Shown here: one piece after another, positions 34,616 to 48,500 of the stretch
How positions within the stretch are numbered: position 1 is the first letter of the stretch
Layout of the letters: the number at the start of each line of letters is the position of its first letter
Assembly: GCA_032629725.1 (NCBI GenBank)
Contig: JAFEVB010000008.1
Coordinates: forward strand, 186,001 to 250,000
Source: Gremmenia infestans
Taxonomy: Eukaryota; Ascomycota; Leotiomycetes; Helotiales; Hamatocanthoscyphaceae
Direction of reading: 5' to 3'
Length of the DNA: 64,000 bases
Notes under the pieces: model-generated
The model's database searches: none
What the model was told of the DNA's origin: nothing
What the model saw: only the letters and a program-made list of their open reading frames with translations
Translations under genes and position numbers: made by a program

Positions 34616-35197
34616 ATGCTACCTATTCGCAATATTAAAGATAAAGAGCGCTTTATCTTTTATAACCAAATCGTTTTTTTTAGTTATTCTATTAATATAA
34701 AGTGCACTTATTATAAATCCTAAGGCTTAGAGTATATTATATCTAAATCCTCTAGTTTAGGCAAATATAATACCTATATAAATCCAAAAACGAAGTGCGA
34801 TGTCTATAGCTTATTACTCGCGAACTAGTCTATACTAGAGCGTAAAGAGCTTTATTTAAAGCAGGAGAGGCAGAAGACGCTCTTAAAACTATTACGTTTT
34901 AATTAGTAATAGTCCAAGTTTAAACGCTATGCCTAGGATATATTATATTAGAGCCTTAAAACCTTTAATAAGCTTAATGCTTTAGAGGAGAAAAAGAAGG
35001 TTAAGAAAGAGAAAAGTAGGCGGCGTAAGCAAAAGGCCTAGCCTGCTTCTATTTCTAACTTTCTTACTAGTAGTCCTTTATCTAGTCCTAACCCCTTTAA
35101 TAACCCTGCTTTTATTGCGTCGCTAGCTGCGTATAATCCTTTAGACCTATTCTAGTTAGGTTAGAGTGCTAATCCTAATAGTCTATAAACATCTTAA
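34616..35197 (+). pseudogene. Accessory ORF of G1, antisense to gag-pol, Cys- and Lys-rich
   Basis: ATG at 34616, 193 codons in one frame to TAA at 35195, interrupted only by TAG/TAA codons derivable from CAG, CAA, CGA or TGG. It starts MLPIRNIKDKERF, then KCTY and KTKCDV (a Cys pattern reminiscent of a small zinc site), then a Lys/Arg-rich segment (EEKKKVKKEKSRRRK), and ends NPFNNPAF-x-SLAAYNPLDLF. It lies between the end of pol and the 3' LTR on the opposite strand. The equivalent place in G2 (50439-51029, minus) has an ORF with the same layout and C-terminus. The basic stretch suggests nuclear or nucleic-acid association; function unknown. Confidence 0.7.
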
Positions 35198-35199
35198 GG

Positions 35200-38100
35200 T
35201 CCTTAAGTGTTATCCCTAGCTCCTAGGTGTTTTCTAAGTATAGGTAGTCTATCTATTTAACTAGGTACTTAGTATAGCTTCTAATCTGCTTATAGTCTAG
35301 TATTACTTTGATCTTATACTTAATATTAGAGTTAACTAGTTAGATTTCCGTAATAGGCGCAGGTAGCGCCCCTAGTAGTGCTAGTTTAAGGAGAGATATA
35401 TAGAATACTAGATATATATTTATTATCCTAGATAGTACTAATTTATAGTTAACTAGTTCTATAACTCGTTTGATTTTAAACGGCCCTAGCTTTTTATAAT
35501 CTAGTTTTATACTTAGTTGTTTTATTTTAATATTTTTTTATATTAAATAGACTTTATTTCTTTCTTTAAGCATAGGTTCTATACTATGTTTTCTGTTATA
35601 GTATAACGCTGCTCTTTTTATAAAGAATACTAGATTACTAGCTAGTTTCTCCTAAAGTGCTTTAAGGTCTTCTACCTATATAGTTGCGGATTAGTTATCT
35701 ACTTCTAAGGTTATTATAAAGTAATAAGCCTTAGGGTTATAACTATAATTTGCATATACTAGTAAAATCTTTGTATTTTCCGCAGCTAATATATTATATA
35801 TAAACTAGGCAAGTAGTAGAAGCCCTACCTAGTTATTCTACTTATAGTTTATATAATACTAGATATATATCTCTATTATCTAATTTATCCGTTTAGTTTA
35901 CCTATTAGTTTATAGGTGAAAGCTTATTAATAGCTTCCTTTTAATACCTAGCAGAGCTATAAATGCTATCTAGAATTTTAAAGTAAAGAGCTGATCTTTA
36001 TCTAATATAATTTCTTCTAGCGCGCTATAGTTTACTACTACTACTTAGAGAAATGCCTAGGCTAAATCTTTAGCTATATTTAACTTCTTATAGAGTATTA
36101 TATAGGTGTATTTTATTAACCTATCTATAATAACTAGGATAGAATTATATTCTACTTCTATTATTAGATTCTTGGATAGTAGTAGTTTAACTATAAAGTC
36201 CTATATAATAGATGTCTAAGAAGTCTTTAGTATATTAGGTAACTATATTATACTATATAAAGCGTATTATAATACTTTATTCTATATATAAGTATCGCAC
36301 TTACTAATAACTTTCTTAACTATTATTTATATGCTTAGAAAGTAGTATCTCCGCGAGAGCTTTTTCTAGGTTCTAGTATTTCCCTAATATCTATAAGCTA
36401 GCAGCTTATATTATTTCTTAATAAATTCTTTTTAGATATTTTTAAGGATATATATCCTATTTTTATATAGTAGAAGCCTCTTTGCATTCTTTTAGAAGTA
36501 TTATAAGATGCTTTCTGCTACTATATCCCCTTTATATACTAATCTAATTTTATCTATAAATAGGTCGCTGTTAATATAGGTTGCAGCTGCGATTTATTAT
36601 CTATTTAGAATTAGGTTATTACTATCTTCCTAGAAGATTATAATGCCCTTTATTTCTTCTTTTACCTTATACCCTAGCTTCTAACTTAGTGTATTAGCAT
36701 GCGCGTTTTTTATTTCTTTTATATATTTAATTTATAAGTTATAGGTAGCAAGTATTTCTACCTATCTTATCTGCCGCCTATTTAGGTCTTTAGTTATAGT
36801 AAAGCTAATAAGATTCTTATAATTAGTAAGAATTATTACTAGGAAGTTAGCCCTCTAAAAGTAAACCTTCTATTTCTATAATACTTTAACTATTACTAGA
36901 AGTTCCTTATTATATATATTATAGTTAAGTTCTACGGATATTATTTTTCTAGAGTAGTATGCTACTAGATGCTAGCTGCTATTCTTATATTTCTATATAA
37001 GTACTTTCTTCTATTACTCTATCTAATATATCTATTTCCGCTATTAACTTAAGTTCTAGCTAGAAGTTCTAGCGAATAGATTCCTTTATAAAGGCCTACT
37101 TTAGCTCCTAGAATGCCTTTTCTGCTTTATCTATCTATTTAAACTTTTACTTCTTTTTTATTAGGTCTATAAGTAGTAGAGCCTTTTTTAAATATAACCT
37201 AATAAACTTCTAGTAGAAGTTGCGAATCCTAGAAAGATTATATCTATTTAACTATAGTTAGCATCTTCTAGATAATAATCGCTTGGACCTTTTTTAAGGT
37301 CTAGGCCGATTTTTCCCTAGTATAATTATATAGCTTAGAAAGGTAATTTCTTTTATATAGAAGTTATATTTAGATAGCTTTAGGCGGAATCCCTTTACTG
37401 TAAGTGCTTCTAAGACCTATATTATATATTCTATATGCTATTCTTTATTATCTAAATATACTAGTATATTATTAAGATAATATATATAGAACCTGTCTAA
37501 GAAAGCTTTTAACGTATTATAGTTAACTTCTTAATAGGTTACTAGAGCGTTAGTTAGCCTAAATAGTATAATCTAGTACTTATAGTAACTAAATCTAGTT
37601 TGAAATGCGTTTTCTATTCCTTGCCTTTATAATACGGATTAGGTAATATACGTCCCTTATATCTAGCTATATAAAGATTACCGCTTTTCTTAGATAGTTC
37701 TATATATTATCTGCCTATAGTAGTAGGTATTAATTTTTTATAGTTATCTTATTTAACTTTTAGTAGTTAATATAAAATCGATCTAGTCTATTTTTTTTCT
37801 TTATAAATAGTATTAGCGCTTCTAATAGAGAGTGCAACTCTCTTATCTATCCTTTAGATAACGCCTTATTAATATACTCTCTCTATAGTCTTATCTTTTC
37901 TTTATTATACTAGCGAAGTAGTTTCTAAGAAGGTTTATATCCTTTCTTAAGTAGTATCTTATAGTTCTATAGTTAATATTTAGGTAAGGCTTTCTTACTT
38001 ATAGGTTATTAAATATCTATTTAAACTTCTTATACTATACTAGTATCTCTTTTCTAACCTTTTATTATCTAGTAGAGAGCCTTAGATTGCGTGCCTAGCG

Positions 38101-40060
38101 CGTTATAGGAGGTAGCGCTAACCTCTCTATAGCTATATAGTTATTTTAATATATAGCTATATTAGATAAACTTTACTTTATAAGTTTTCTAGTCGATTTC
38201 TAGATTATATTATCTAATCTAAGAAATACTAAAAATAGCCTAATTATCTCTAATACGGATTATATCTAGGCTAATTTCCTTCTAGTAACCTCTAATAGTT
38301 ACCTATATAGGTATAGTCTTATACTTTAACTATCTCTCTATTTATTCTAATTACTATCCTATTAATAATAGTAAGTAGATAGGGTTCTACCTTCTCTTAT
38401 ATTAGTATATTAAGCCTCTTTATAGCTTCTAGCAAGATAAAGTTCCTCTATGCACTAGAGTTAAGTATAACCTGTAGCTTCTTTCCTCTAGTATAGGTAT
38501 TTAGTATTATATAGTTTTAGCTCTCTATAGCTGCTACTTTCCTTCCTAGTTATTTTTCTTTCTAGGATCTTATATCTTATAAATTAGTTTTTCTATAGTT
38601 AGTAACTGCTTTTCTATCTTATTAGTTAGTATAGAGTATTTAGCGCGAATATGCTTTATACTTTATTACTAATATATTACTAGGTAAAGATTATTAGGTT
38701 TATAGAAAATAGAGGAAAAGTTGTTTTCCTTTAAATGCATTTACTAATCCTTTACTAGCGATTTCCTAGACTTCTCCTAGCTTAATAATTAAGCTTAGCC
38801 TTAGTATTTCTTCTCTTAGAATGCCTTTAATAATCCTAGGTCTTAGGGTGCCTTAAAGACACTTATTATATATCTTAGTATATAACTATATAGTAGATAC
38901 CTTTTTCTAGTTTCTCTATTCCTAGCTAGAAGTCCTTTTTAAAGGCCGGTTTATCCCTTTTTTAGGTTCCTACTAGTTTTCTATAGAAAGCTTATTACTA
39001 GCTATAATCTATTCTTTATCTATATTAGGTAGCTGGTCTATAGGATCCTAAGATAAGCTTGCTTTTTCTTCTATATTTATTTCCTAGCTTTTATATTTAG
39101 GTGGTTATATACTATACTTCTATCTCTTAGAGTTAGGTTATAATACTACACCTAAGGTTTATATAGCTGCGCTTATATTTTATTTCTTTTAGGGTCCTTT
39201 CCTTTTTCTTCTACTATAAGAGGATACTAAGTATCTAGGTAATCTATACTTAAAATAGAGTCCTTTCTAATATTACTTATCTCTATTTCTTCTTAGAGAG
39301 TAGGTTTAGTTTCTAGTAAGCGGCGTTAATTTCTATTAGGTCCCTCTAGTCTTTTTTTCTATTAATCCTATCTTTTCTAACTTTTACTAAAGTTATAGGT
39401 TCCTTTTATTTAAGGGACCTCTTAAAGAATCGGTTATTAATCTTAACCGCTTTCTTAATTATTTTAGTAAGACTATTTAGTTAGTCTATTCTAGTTAGCT
39501 TATCCTTAATAAAGTTCTTTAGTTCTATATAGTACTAGCTAGTTAGGGCGCGGTCGCTCTATTCTGCTATATCTAAATACTACTAGAACCTAGCTATATA
39601 CTTAAAGGCTAACTTATTCTACTTTAGTTATTATAGCTTCTATTTAGCTATACTTTACTATTTAAGGTTACTAAAGACTTATTAGATATTTTTCTTAAAT
39701 GCCTTATAGCTTATAAATATAGCCTAGGTTAAGGTTCTTACTCTAGTTATAACTTGCTTCTAACTAGTTTTATTTACTATAAAATTATTAATATAGGTCT
39801 TAACCTAGTTAAAAGCTATGCTTTAAAGGTAACTAATTATATAAATAACCTTTACTATCTTAGTTTTAAATAAGTATTAGTTAAATAGAATATAGATATC
39901 TATTAAAGTTAGAAAGTTATCTAACTTGCTTTTATCTCTATAGAATATATTAGATATCTTAATAATCGTAGTTTATTCCTATACTCGAAGAGTCTAAGCT
40001 AGTGCTAGAGTAGAAGCTGGAGTTATATTAGAGTTAGAGTTTTCTTCTTTTAGCGGATCC
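35200..40060 (-). pseudogene. G1 gag-pol remnant (chromodomain at the C-terminus)
   Basis: On the minus strand pol reads leftward from about 38,500, with gag from about 40,060. The reverse transcriptase, RNase H and integrase blocks parallel those of G2. Near 35,500-35,230 the end reads LDYKKLGPFKIKRVI, SLLKLALLGALPAPI and KVILDYKQ-R-TKYLVK, which is the integrase tail and chromodomain of chromovirus-type Gypsy elements. Many TAG codons replace CAG or TGG. The boundaries are approximate. Confidence 0.85.
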
Positions 40061-40105
40061 GGTAGATAATATTATTCCGTTTAATAGAGAGATAGGTGCT
40101 TAAAG

Positions 40106-40537
40106 TGTAATAATCACCTAGCTTATATAGCGCTAGAGTAAGTCTTATAACTTAAGTAGGTCTCTAGACCTAGGTTATTATTAGGTTAATATTAGTATCT
40201 ATTAATAGATTACTAGTTGCTATACTTAGAAGTATAGCTTATTATAAAGTATAAGTAATAAGTATATATTAAGAAATACTATTTAAGTTAAGTATAAAGC
40301 TTCTATCTAATAGGTAATAATCTAGCCTTATATAGAACCTTTATATCTTTAGATCCTGATAGATCCTAATAGGCCGTGAGGATCCCTATAGTTCTCCTTA
40401 GTCTATTATATAACTAATATACTTAAAGAAGCGTCTTTTGCTTATATAAGAAAAACCTGTTTCTACTAAGGGTTCTCCTACGTCTAGAGCTAGATATTGA
40501 GCCTAAGGTCCCTTGATTATATATTATATTCGTAATA
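40106..40537 (-). repeat. G1 5' LTR
   Basis: Pair of 34093-34525. It contains a TATATAAG box (complement at about 40329-40336) followed by the family-wide R/U5 segment. Its start still has TGTA at 40106 (the LTR end on the minus strand). Confidence 0.9.
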
Positions 40538-40542
40538 TAATA
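40538..40542. repeat. Target-site duplication of G1, copy 2 (taata)
   Basis: Identical to 34088-34092. Confidence 0.85.
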
Positions 40543-43500
40543 GTACTTAATTATATCTAGAAAATAGATTAAGTAATAAAGTAACTATATATTTTATAAA
40601 TTCTTTTAAGAATTTATCTATATTTAGTAATATATTTATATTTCTAATTATTATCTTATTTATATCTATTATAGTAACTATAAGTTAGTATTTTTTTTTC
40701 TTTTTTATAACTAAAAACTATAAGTTTCTATATAGTTCTTTTAAGTATTTAAAAGTTTCTTACTTTATATACTTTTTAACTATATTTATAACTTTCTATA
40801 TAAGTGCTTTTAGAACTAGAAAATTCTATATTTATTATACTTTATACTTAATAGTTTATATTTCTTATAATAGTATAACTTTTAGCTAAATTATTCTATA
40901 ATATATCTAGTTAAAAGCTAAAGCTTTTTTCTAATTTATTAAACTCTCTATTAATATTTTCTTTTTTTAAAAGATTATATTATCTCTAATAGTTAATTTT
41001 TCTTTTTATTTTTCTATTAATTAAGATCTAAACTTAAGTTTAAAGAATCTTTCTAAAATCTATTATAGAAACTAGTAGGCTTTTTTTATAATTAGCTTCT
41101 TTTATTATACTTTTTTAAACTAGTTATTATTCTTTTCTAGTATATTACTATCTACTTATCTTAAGTTAACTAGCTTTACTTTATCTGCTTTTTATTTATA
41201 GATAGTATTAATTTTAACTATTTTTTACTATTTTTATTTCTTTTTATTTTTAACTATTTTTATATAGTTTTTATCTTATTTCTTCTTTTTTATATTTAGT
41301 AAAAATATAAATAAATTATTCTTAAATAGGTTAGAAACCTAAATAGTATATATATTAACTTTTAACTTAAACTTCTTTTTTTTACCTTTAGACTTAAATA
41401 AGCTTATCTTAATTAACTTATTTTCTTTATTTTTATCTACTTAGATATTCTATTTCTTAGTTTTCTTCTAGTATATTACTAAGTTACTATACTAGCTATT
41501 TATTTTCTAATTTGCTTTTAAGATTTAAGTTAATCTTATTTTCTATAATTATAAGAACTTTATATTTTATTTAATTATAATTATAAAATTTAGCTATTAG
41601 TATTCTATTATCTAAATACTAGAAAGTTAATTAATATTTAAAGAAAAATAATATTTTAAAAAGAATCTTAATTATTTTTAACTTAATAATATAAAAATTA
41701 ATATAGTTTATAATACTACTAATATTAATCTTTATATTTTATATAATATTATAAAAGTTAAACTTACTACTTAAAACTATCTAAAATCTAATCTACTAAT
41801 CTATTAATACTATTAGCTTAGCTTTATTAGCTACTATTTTAGTTATATAGTTTACTTTAGCTCTACTATTTAAAATTATAGAAGCTTTAAGTTTTTCTTT
41901 TATTTTTACTTCTACTTTCTTTATATATATAGCTATACTAGTATTTTATTAGTATTTTTAAATATTTTAAATTATATTAACTTTTATAACTTTTTTAATA
42001 TTAGTAACTTTTATTATTTAAGATAGATATATAATATTCTTTATAATAATATCTTTTACTTTAGTTAAAGAAACTTTAAGCTTCTTTTTTCTAAGAATTT
42101 TTATAAGCTATCTTTTTAATACTACTAGGTTCTTAATTTTAAGAGTAATCTTTTAATCTATAAGATTACTAAATATATATTCTTATTTTATCTTTATTAT
42201 ATATTAGTTAATATATTATCTCTACTATAGTGCTTTAGGTTTTTAGATTAGCTTTATTTTTAAAGGTTTAGTTTTTATTATTTTCTTATTATTTAATTTA
42301 TTAATATTAATAATTCTACTTTTTTAAATCTTATCTTTTAACTTATTTACTACTATTTTAAATTCTTAACTTGCTACTTTAGTATTATAAATATTAGTTC
42401 TATACTATTTTTCCTTTTTGATCTAGATCTTAGTAATCTTTAATAAGTTATTAAATAATACTTTTTTAGCTAGCTTTTTCTCTTTTTAACTAATACTTAT
42501 AGCTTTAATCTAAATACTAGTAGTATCTAGTATAATTATAATAGAATTAATTAAAGTATTCTATCTTTATTATTTCTATTTAATACTTATATCTATAACT
42601 ATATTAGATTATTAAATATTTTATTATAAATAACTTTATTATAAATATCTAGTATTTTATAAGATTAGTTTAATTAGTTAGAAGTTAGATTCTATAGATT
42701 CTTAAGTATTCTATTATTTATAAATCTAAGAAAACTTATATTATTAAGTAATATTAATATTATACTTAGTTTTTACTATTAAGAGTTAGATTTAAGTTTA
42801 TTAAAGTTTTTTTAACTAAAGATATATAAAATAAGCTTTATTTTAATAAAGTTCTAAGTATAGTTTACTATTTATATTTAAGTAGTAGACTTTATTTATA
42901 ATATTCTCTTAAAACTATAGATAGTCTTTTCTTTAATATTCTAGATTACTAACTTTATTCTAATAGTATAAATATTTATAATTTACTTATACTAGATTTA
43001 AGTTTATACTAAATAGAACTATTAAACCTATTTAATTATTTTCTAAAGCTTATAATATTTACTATTTAAGTTTAATATTTTAAATCTTAAGTTATATTAT
43101 TTCTTATACTAGTTCTTTAATTTAGACTAAGTTTATTTTACTATCTATAGAAATAGTAGAAAGCGCTTTCTTTAAGCTATTAGTAATTTTTTAAGATTTC
43201 TTATATTTTTATATCAGCTCTTAAATTTCTTTTTTATAAGCTATTATTAGTTTATATTAAAGTTTTATAGCTTTTTTTATTTAATTTATTCTTATATAGC
43301 TAATAATAAAGTTATAAAACTTATTAAAGCTAGTAAATATCTTAGGTTTTAAATTATTAATTCTATATTTAATAATTACTTTATCTTTTATCTATTTTAA
43401 AATTCCTAATAAAAATAAGCAACTATAATCTATTTCTTTAATATTTTTTAGTTTAGAAGCATTTTTAAGATATAAGAATATTATTAATAATAGTTTTTAA

Positions 43501-44750
43501 TATTTAAGTTAAATTAAAAAAGCTTTATATATTCTATAAGAAAACTTATTATATATACTATTTAATATCTATTTTATAGTTAGTATTCTTTTTTAAGTAC
43601 TTTTATAAAAGCTTTCTAGTTATTTTTTTATTTTTATTTAAGTATTAAGTTAACTTTTTTCTATTAAATAAAGTTATAATATTATAGAAGTCTAATTTGC
43701 AAGTTATAAACTTAGTAATTATTATAGATTTTCTTAAATTATTTAATAAATTTTATAATATTTACTTTATAGAAATATAATATTTTTTTAGTACTAGATA
43801 TTAGTATTAGAAACTTAAATTTTATTACTATTTTTAGCTTAGATGTTTATAGTAATAGAATTATAATTACTATTAGTTATTCTACTTCTTAAGTATCTAT
43901 TAAGCTTATTAGAGTATTTAAAGATTCTTTTATTAATAGAATCTTAAGACTTAGTATTAGAAAAAAACTTATTAAAATAAAGTTCTATAAACTTTTACTA
44001 GAAAAGAAGTCTATCTTTTTATTATTTTATACTTAATAGTTACTAAAATAAGCTATATTTCTCTTTTTTTATATCTTTCTTTTTTGTTTTTTCTAAATTT
44101 TATATATATCTTTTTAAGTAAAATAAAATAGTTTTAGTTTATTTAATTTTTCTTCTATAAAAAGTATCTATTTACTAATTATATAAATTAGTTCTATAAC
44201 TATAGAAATTAATAGTACTTTAGCTTTTTCTAATCTATATAACTTTTATTCTAATAGTTCTTAGATATAGAGCTAGTCTACTTTCTAATCTTTAAAATTT
44301 CTAGTTATTAAGTTTTTAGTAATCTTTATTTTTTCTATTATTACTTTACTTTTTTCTATTTTTTATATTTTATTCTTAATTATATATATTTACTTTATTA
44401 CTTATAGTTCTTTTATTAACTTTTAATTCTAATTTTCTATTCTAATTTCTATTATAGTTAAGGTTTTTAGTATTATCTATTTTAAATTCTATAATTTAGC
44501 TTCTTTTTATTCCTATTTTCTATTTTAGTATCTTAATTGCAAATTAAGATATTTATAGTTAAGTTATAAAAATTTAATATTATTTAATTAAAATTTCTAT
44601 ATAGATTACTATTATAAAAATACTATTATAAAATATATTATATCTCTATAGCTTATAGTATTATTATATATAAGTAAACTAATAAATAGAAAAACTATTA
44701 TATTTTTCTTTTAACTATTTTATTTTTATTAAATATCTTAAAGAAAAGTC
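40543..44750 (-). mobile_element. Old Gypsy G0, 5' part (gag, protease, first half of reverse transcriptase), hypermutated
   Basis: Near 40,720-40,550 the minus strand reads LIVFSYKKK, then IIIRNINILLNIDKFLKEF and LLNLFSRYN, the early reverse transcriptase motifs (in intact relatives FTHKKDG, VTIRDAN-x-PP-x-VDEF, LDLFSGYD). Joined to 34087 across G1, the frame continues without a shift. Toward 44,750 the DNA should hold gag but is too degraded to read. The outer limit is a guess. Confidence 0.7.
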
Positions 44751-45032
44751 TTAAATAAAAAGAAGAAAATATTAGTAATATAATTAAGCTTAGCTTTCTT
44801 ATTATACTATATCTTAATACTACTAGCTTAATAGACCTAGAAGGTAAAAACAATACCTATCTAGTAATATCTAGTAAATAAAAGACTAATAACTTTAATA
44901 TAGCTAGTTTTAATAAATCTAAAAAAAAGTTAATAAGATCTAGATCTAAAGCTAGATGCTTTATTTTTATTATACTTATATATATTTCTAGTAGATCTAA
45001 ATATACTATATATATAGCCTAAGAGTTAGAAG
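44751..45032 (+). mobile_element. Left flank of old Gypsy G3 (probable leader/gag start)
   Basis: This hypermutated DNA ends at the G2 target site. In the plus direction it runs into the gag-like sequence that resumes at 51609, so it is probably the 5' part of that element. No LTR could be recognised. Confidence 0.35.
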
Positions 45033-45037
45033 CTAAT
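45033..45037. repeat. Target-site duplication of G2, copy 1 (ctaat)
   Basis: Identical to 51604-51608. Confidence 0.85.
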
Positions 45038-45521
45038 TATTACGAAATATAATATATAACTAAGGGACCTTAGACTTAGTATCTAGCTTCAGACATAGGA
45101 GAACCCCTAGGAGGGAGGTTATAGTCTTATATATATATTTAGGTATATTTATTAAAAAGTAGGCCTACTAATAGTTAGTTATTATATTATATAATTAGTT
45201 ATATAATACGATCAACTAGTTAACTAGCAGGCAGTCGACCAGATCAATAGTAGTCAAGTCGACTAGGGTCGACTAGTAGCATAGGGGTTCTATATAAGAC
45301 TAGGTTGTTACCTATTAGATAGGAGCTTTATACTTAACTTAAATAGTATTCTTTAATATATGCTTATTACTTTATACTTTATAATAAGCTATACTTCTAA
45401 GTATAGCAACTAGTAATCTATTAACAGATACTAATATTAACCTAATAATAACCTAGGTCTAAAGATCTAACTTAAGTTATAAGACTTACCCTAGTACTAT
45501 ATAGGCTAGGCGATCGTTATA
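45038..45521 (+). repeat. G2 5' LTR
   Basis: It starts TATTACGA (from TGTTACGA) and ends CGTTATA (from CGTTACA). The U3 contains repeated GTCGAC/AGTCGAC motifs at 45,225-45,275, then a TATATAAG box at 45,291, then R/U5 shared with G1. Confidence 0.9.
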
Positions 45522-45599
45522 CTTTAAGCACTAGTCTCTCTATTAATAGAACAATATTATCCACCGGATCTACTAAAGGGAAGAATACTCTAACCTTAA

Positions 45600-48500
45600 T
45601 AATAACTCTAACCCCTACGCTAGCACTAGCCTAAACTCTTATAGTATAGGAATAAACTATAATTATTAAAACACCTAATATATTCTATAGGAATAAAGGC
45701 AAGTTAGATAACTTTCTAACTTTAATAGATATCTATATTCTATTTAACTAATACTTATTTAGAACTAAGATAGTAAAAGTTATCTATATAATTAGTTACC
45801 TTTAGAACGTAGCTTTTAACTAGGTTAAGACCTATATTAATAATTTTATAGTAAATAAAACTAGTTAAGAGCAAGTTATAACCGGAGCAAGAACCTTAAC
45901 CTAGACTATATTTATAAGCTATAAAGCATTTAAGAAAAACATCTAATAAGTCTTTAGTAACCTTAAATAGTAAAGTATAGCTAAATAGAAGCTATAATAA
46001 CTAAAGCAGAACAAGTTAGCCTCTAAGTATATAGCTAGGTTCTAGTAGTATTTAGATATAGTAGAATAGAGCAACCGCGCTCTAACTAGCTAGTACTACG
46101 TAGGACTAAAGGACTTTATTAAGAATAAGCTAACTAGGATAGACTAACTAAATAGTCTTACTAAGATAATTAAGAAAGCGGTTAAGATTAATAACTAATT
46201 CTTTAAGAGGTCCCTTAAATAGAAAAGGACCTATAACTTTAGTAAATAGTTAGGAAAGATAGGATTAATAGAAAGAAAGGACTAGGGGGACCTAATAGAA
46301 ATTAATGCCGCTTACTAGAAGCTAAACCTACTCTCTAAGGAAAAATAGAATAAGCAATATTAGAAGGGACTTTATTTTAAGTATAGATTACCTAGATACT
46401 TAGTATTCTCTTATAGGTAGAAGAAAAGGAAAGGACCCTAAAAGAAATAAAATATAAGCGCAGCTATATAAATCTTAGATATAGTATTATAACCTAACCC
46501 TAAGAGATAGAAGTATAGTATATAACTATCTAAATATAAAAGCTAGGAAATAAACGCAGAAGAAAAGGTAAACCTATCTTAGGATCCTATAGACCAGCTA
46601 TCTAATATAGATAAAGAATAGATTATAGCTAGTAATAAGCTTTCTGCAGAAAACTAGTAGAAGCTAAAAGAAGAGGATAGACTAGCCTTTAAAAGAGACT
46701 TCCAGCTAGGAATAGAGAAACCGGAAGAGGGTATCTACTATATAGTTATATACTAAGATATATAATAGGTTGTTTTTAAAGCACCCCAGCGGCCTAGGAT
46801 CGTCGAAAGCATCCTAGGAGAAAAAATGCTAAGACTAAGCTTAATTATTAAGCTAGGAGAAGTCTAGGAAATTGCTAGTAAAGGGTTAAATAAACGCATT
46901 TAGAGGAAAACAACTTTTCTTCTATTTCCTATAAACCTAATAATCTTCGCCTAGTAATATATTAGTAATAAGGCTTAAAGCACGTTCGCGCTAAACACTC
47001 TATACTAGTTAATAAGGTAGGAAAGTAGTTATTAACTATAGGAAGACCAATTTATAAGATATAAGATCCTAGAAAAAAGATAACCAGAAAAGCAAGTGGT
47101 AGCTATAGAAAGCCGGAACTATATAATACTAAACGCTTATACTAAAGGAAAGAAGCTACGAGTTATACTTAACTCTAGTGCATAGAGGAACTTTATCTTG
47201 CTAGAAGCTATAAAAAGGCTTAATATACTAATATAAAAGAAGATAGAACCCTACCCACTTACTATTATTAATAGGATAGCAATTAGAATAAATAGAGAGA
47301 TAGTTAAGCATAAGACTATACCTATATAGATAATTATTAGAGGTTACTAGAAGGAAATCAGCCTAGATATAATTTGTATTAGAGATAATTAGGCTATTTT
47401 TAGTGTTTCTTAGATTAGATAATATAATCCAGAAATTAACTAGGAAACTTATAAAGTAAAGTTTATCTAATATAGCTATATATTAAAATAACTATATAGC
47501 CGTAGAGAGGTTAGCGCTACCTCCTATAACGCGCTAGGGCATATAATCTAAGGCTCTCTACTAGATAATATAAAGGTTAGAAAAGAGATACTAGTATAGT
47601 ATAAGAAGTTTAAATAGATATTTAATAACCTATAAGGTAAGAAAGCTTTATCTAAATATTAATTATAGGACTATAAAATACCGCTTAAGAAAGAATATAA
47701 ACCTTCTTAGGAACCACTTCGCTAGTATAGCAAAAAAAAGATAAGATTATAAAGAGAGTATATTAATAAGATATTATCTAAGAGGTAGATAAAAGAGTCG
47801 CACTCTCTATTAGAAGCGCTAATGCTATTTATAAAGAAAAAAGATAGACTGGATTAGTTTTATATTAACTACTAAAAGTTAAATAAGATAACTATAAAAA
47901 ACTAATATCTACTACTATAGGTAGATAATATATAGAACCGTCTAAGAAAGATAATAATCTTTATATAGCTGGATATAAGAGATGCATATTACCTAATCCG
48001 TATCGCAAAAGGCGAGAAATAGAAAACGGTATTTCGAACTAGATTTGGTTACTATAAGTACTAGGTTATACTATTTAGGCTAACCAACGCTCTAGTAACC
48101 TGTTAAGAAGTTAACTATAACGCGCTAAGAGCTTTCTTAGATAGGTTCTATATATATTACCTTAATAATATACTAGTATATTTAGATAATAAGGGATAAT
48201 ATATAGGATATATAATATAGATTTTAGAAGCACTTATAGTAAAGGGATTCCGCCTAAAGCTATCTAAATATAACTTCTATATAAAGGAAATCACCTTTCT
48301 AGGCTATATAATTACACTAGAGAAAATCGGCCTAGATCCTAAAAAGGTCCAAGCAATTATTACCTAGGAGACGCTAATTATAGTTAAATAAGTATAATCT
48401 TTTCTAGGATTTATAAACTTCTGCTAGAAGTTTATTAAGTTATATTTAAAAAAGGCTCTACTACTTATAGACCTAATAAAAAAAGAGAAGGAGTTTAAAT

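Larger units (their letters stand above)
34093..40537 (-). mobile_element. Gypsy retrotransposon G1, complete with both LTRs, inactivated
   Basis: LTRs of 433 bp (34093-34525) and 432 bp (40106-40537) flank 5.6 kb of internal DNA and are themselves flanked by taata. The right LTR is the 5' one; gag-pol reads leftward. The element interrupts the reverse transcriptase of G0. Internal RIP-type nonsense is abundant but the mutation load is clearly lower than in G0. Confidence 0.93.
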
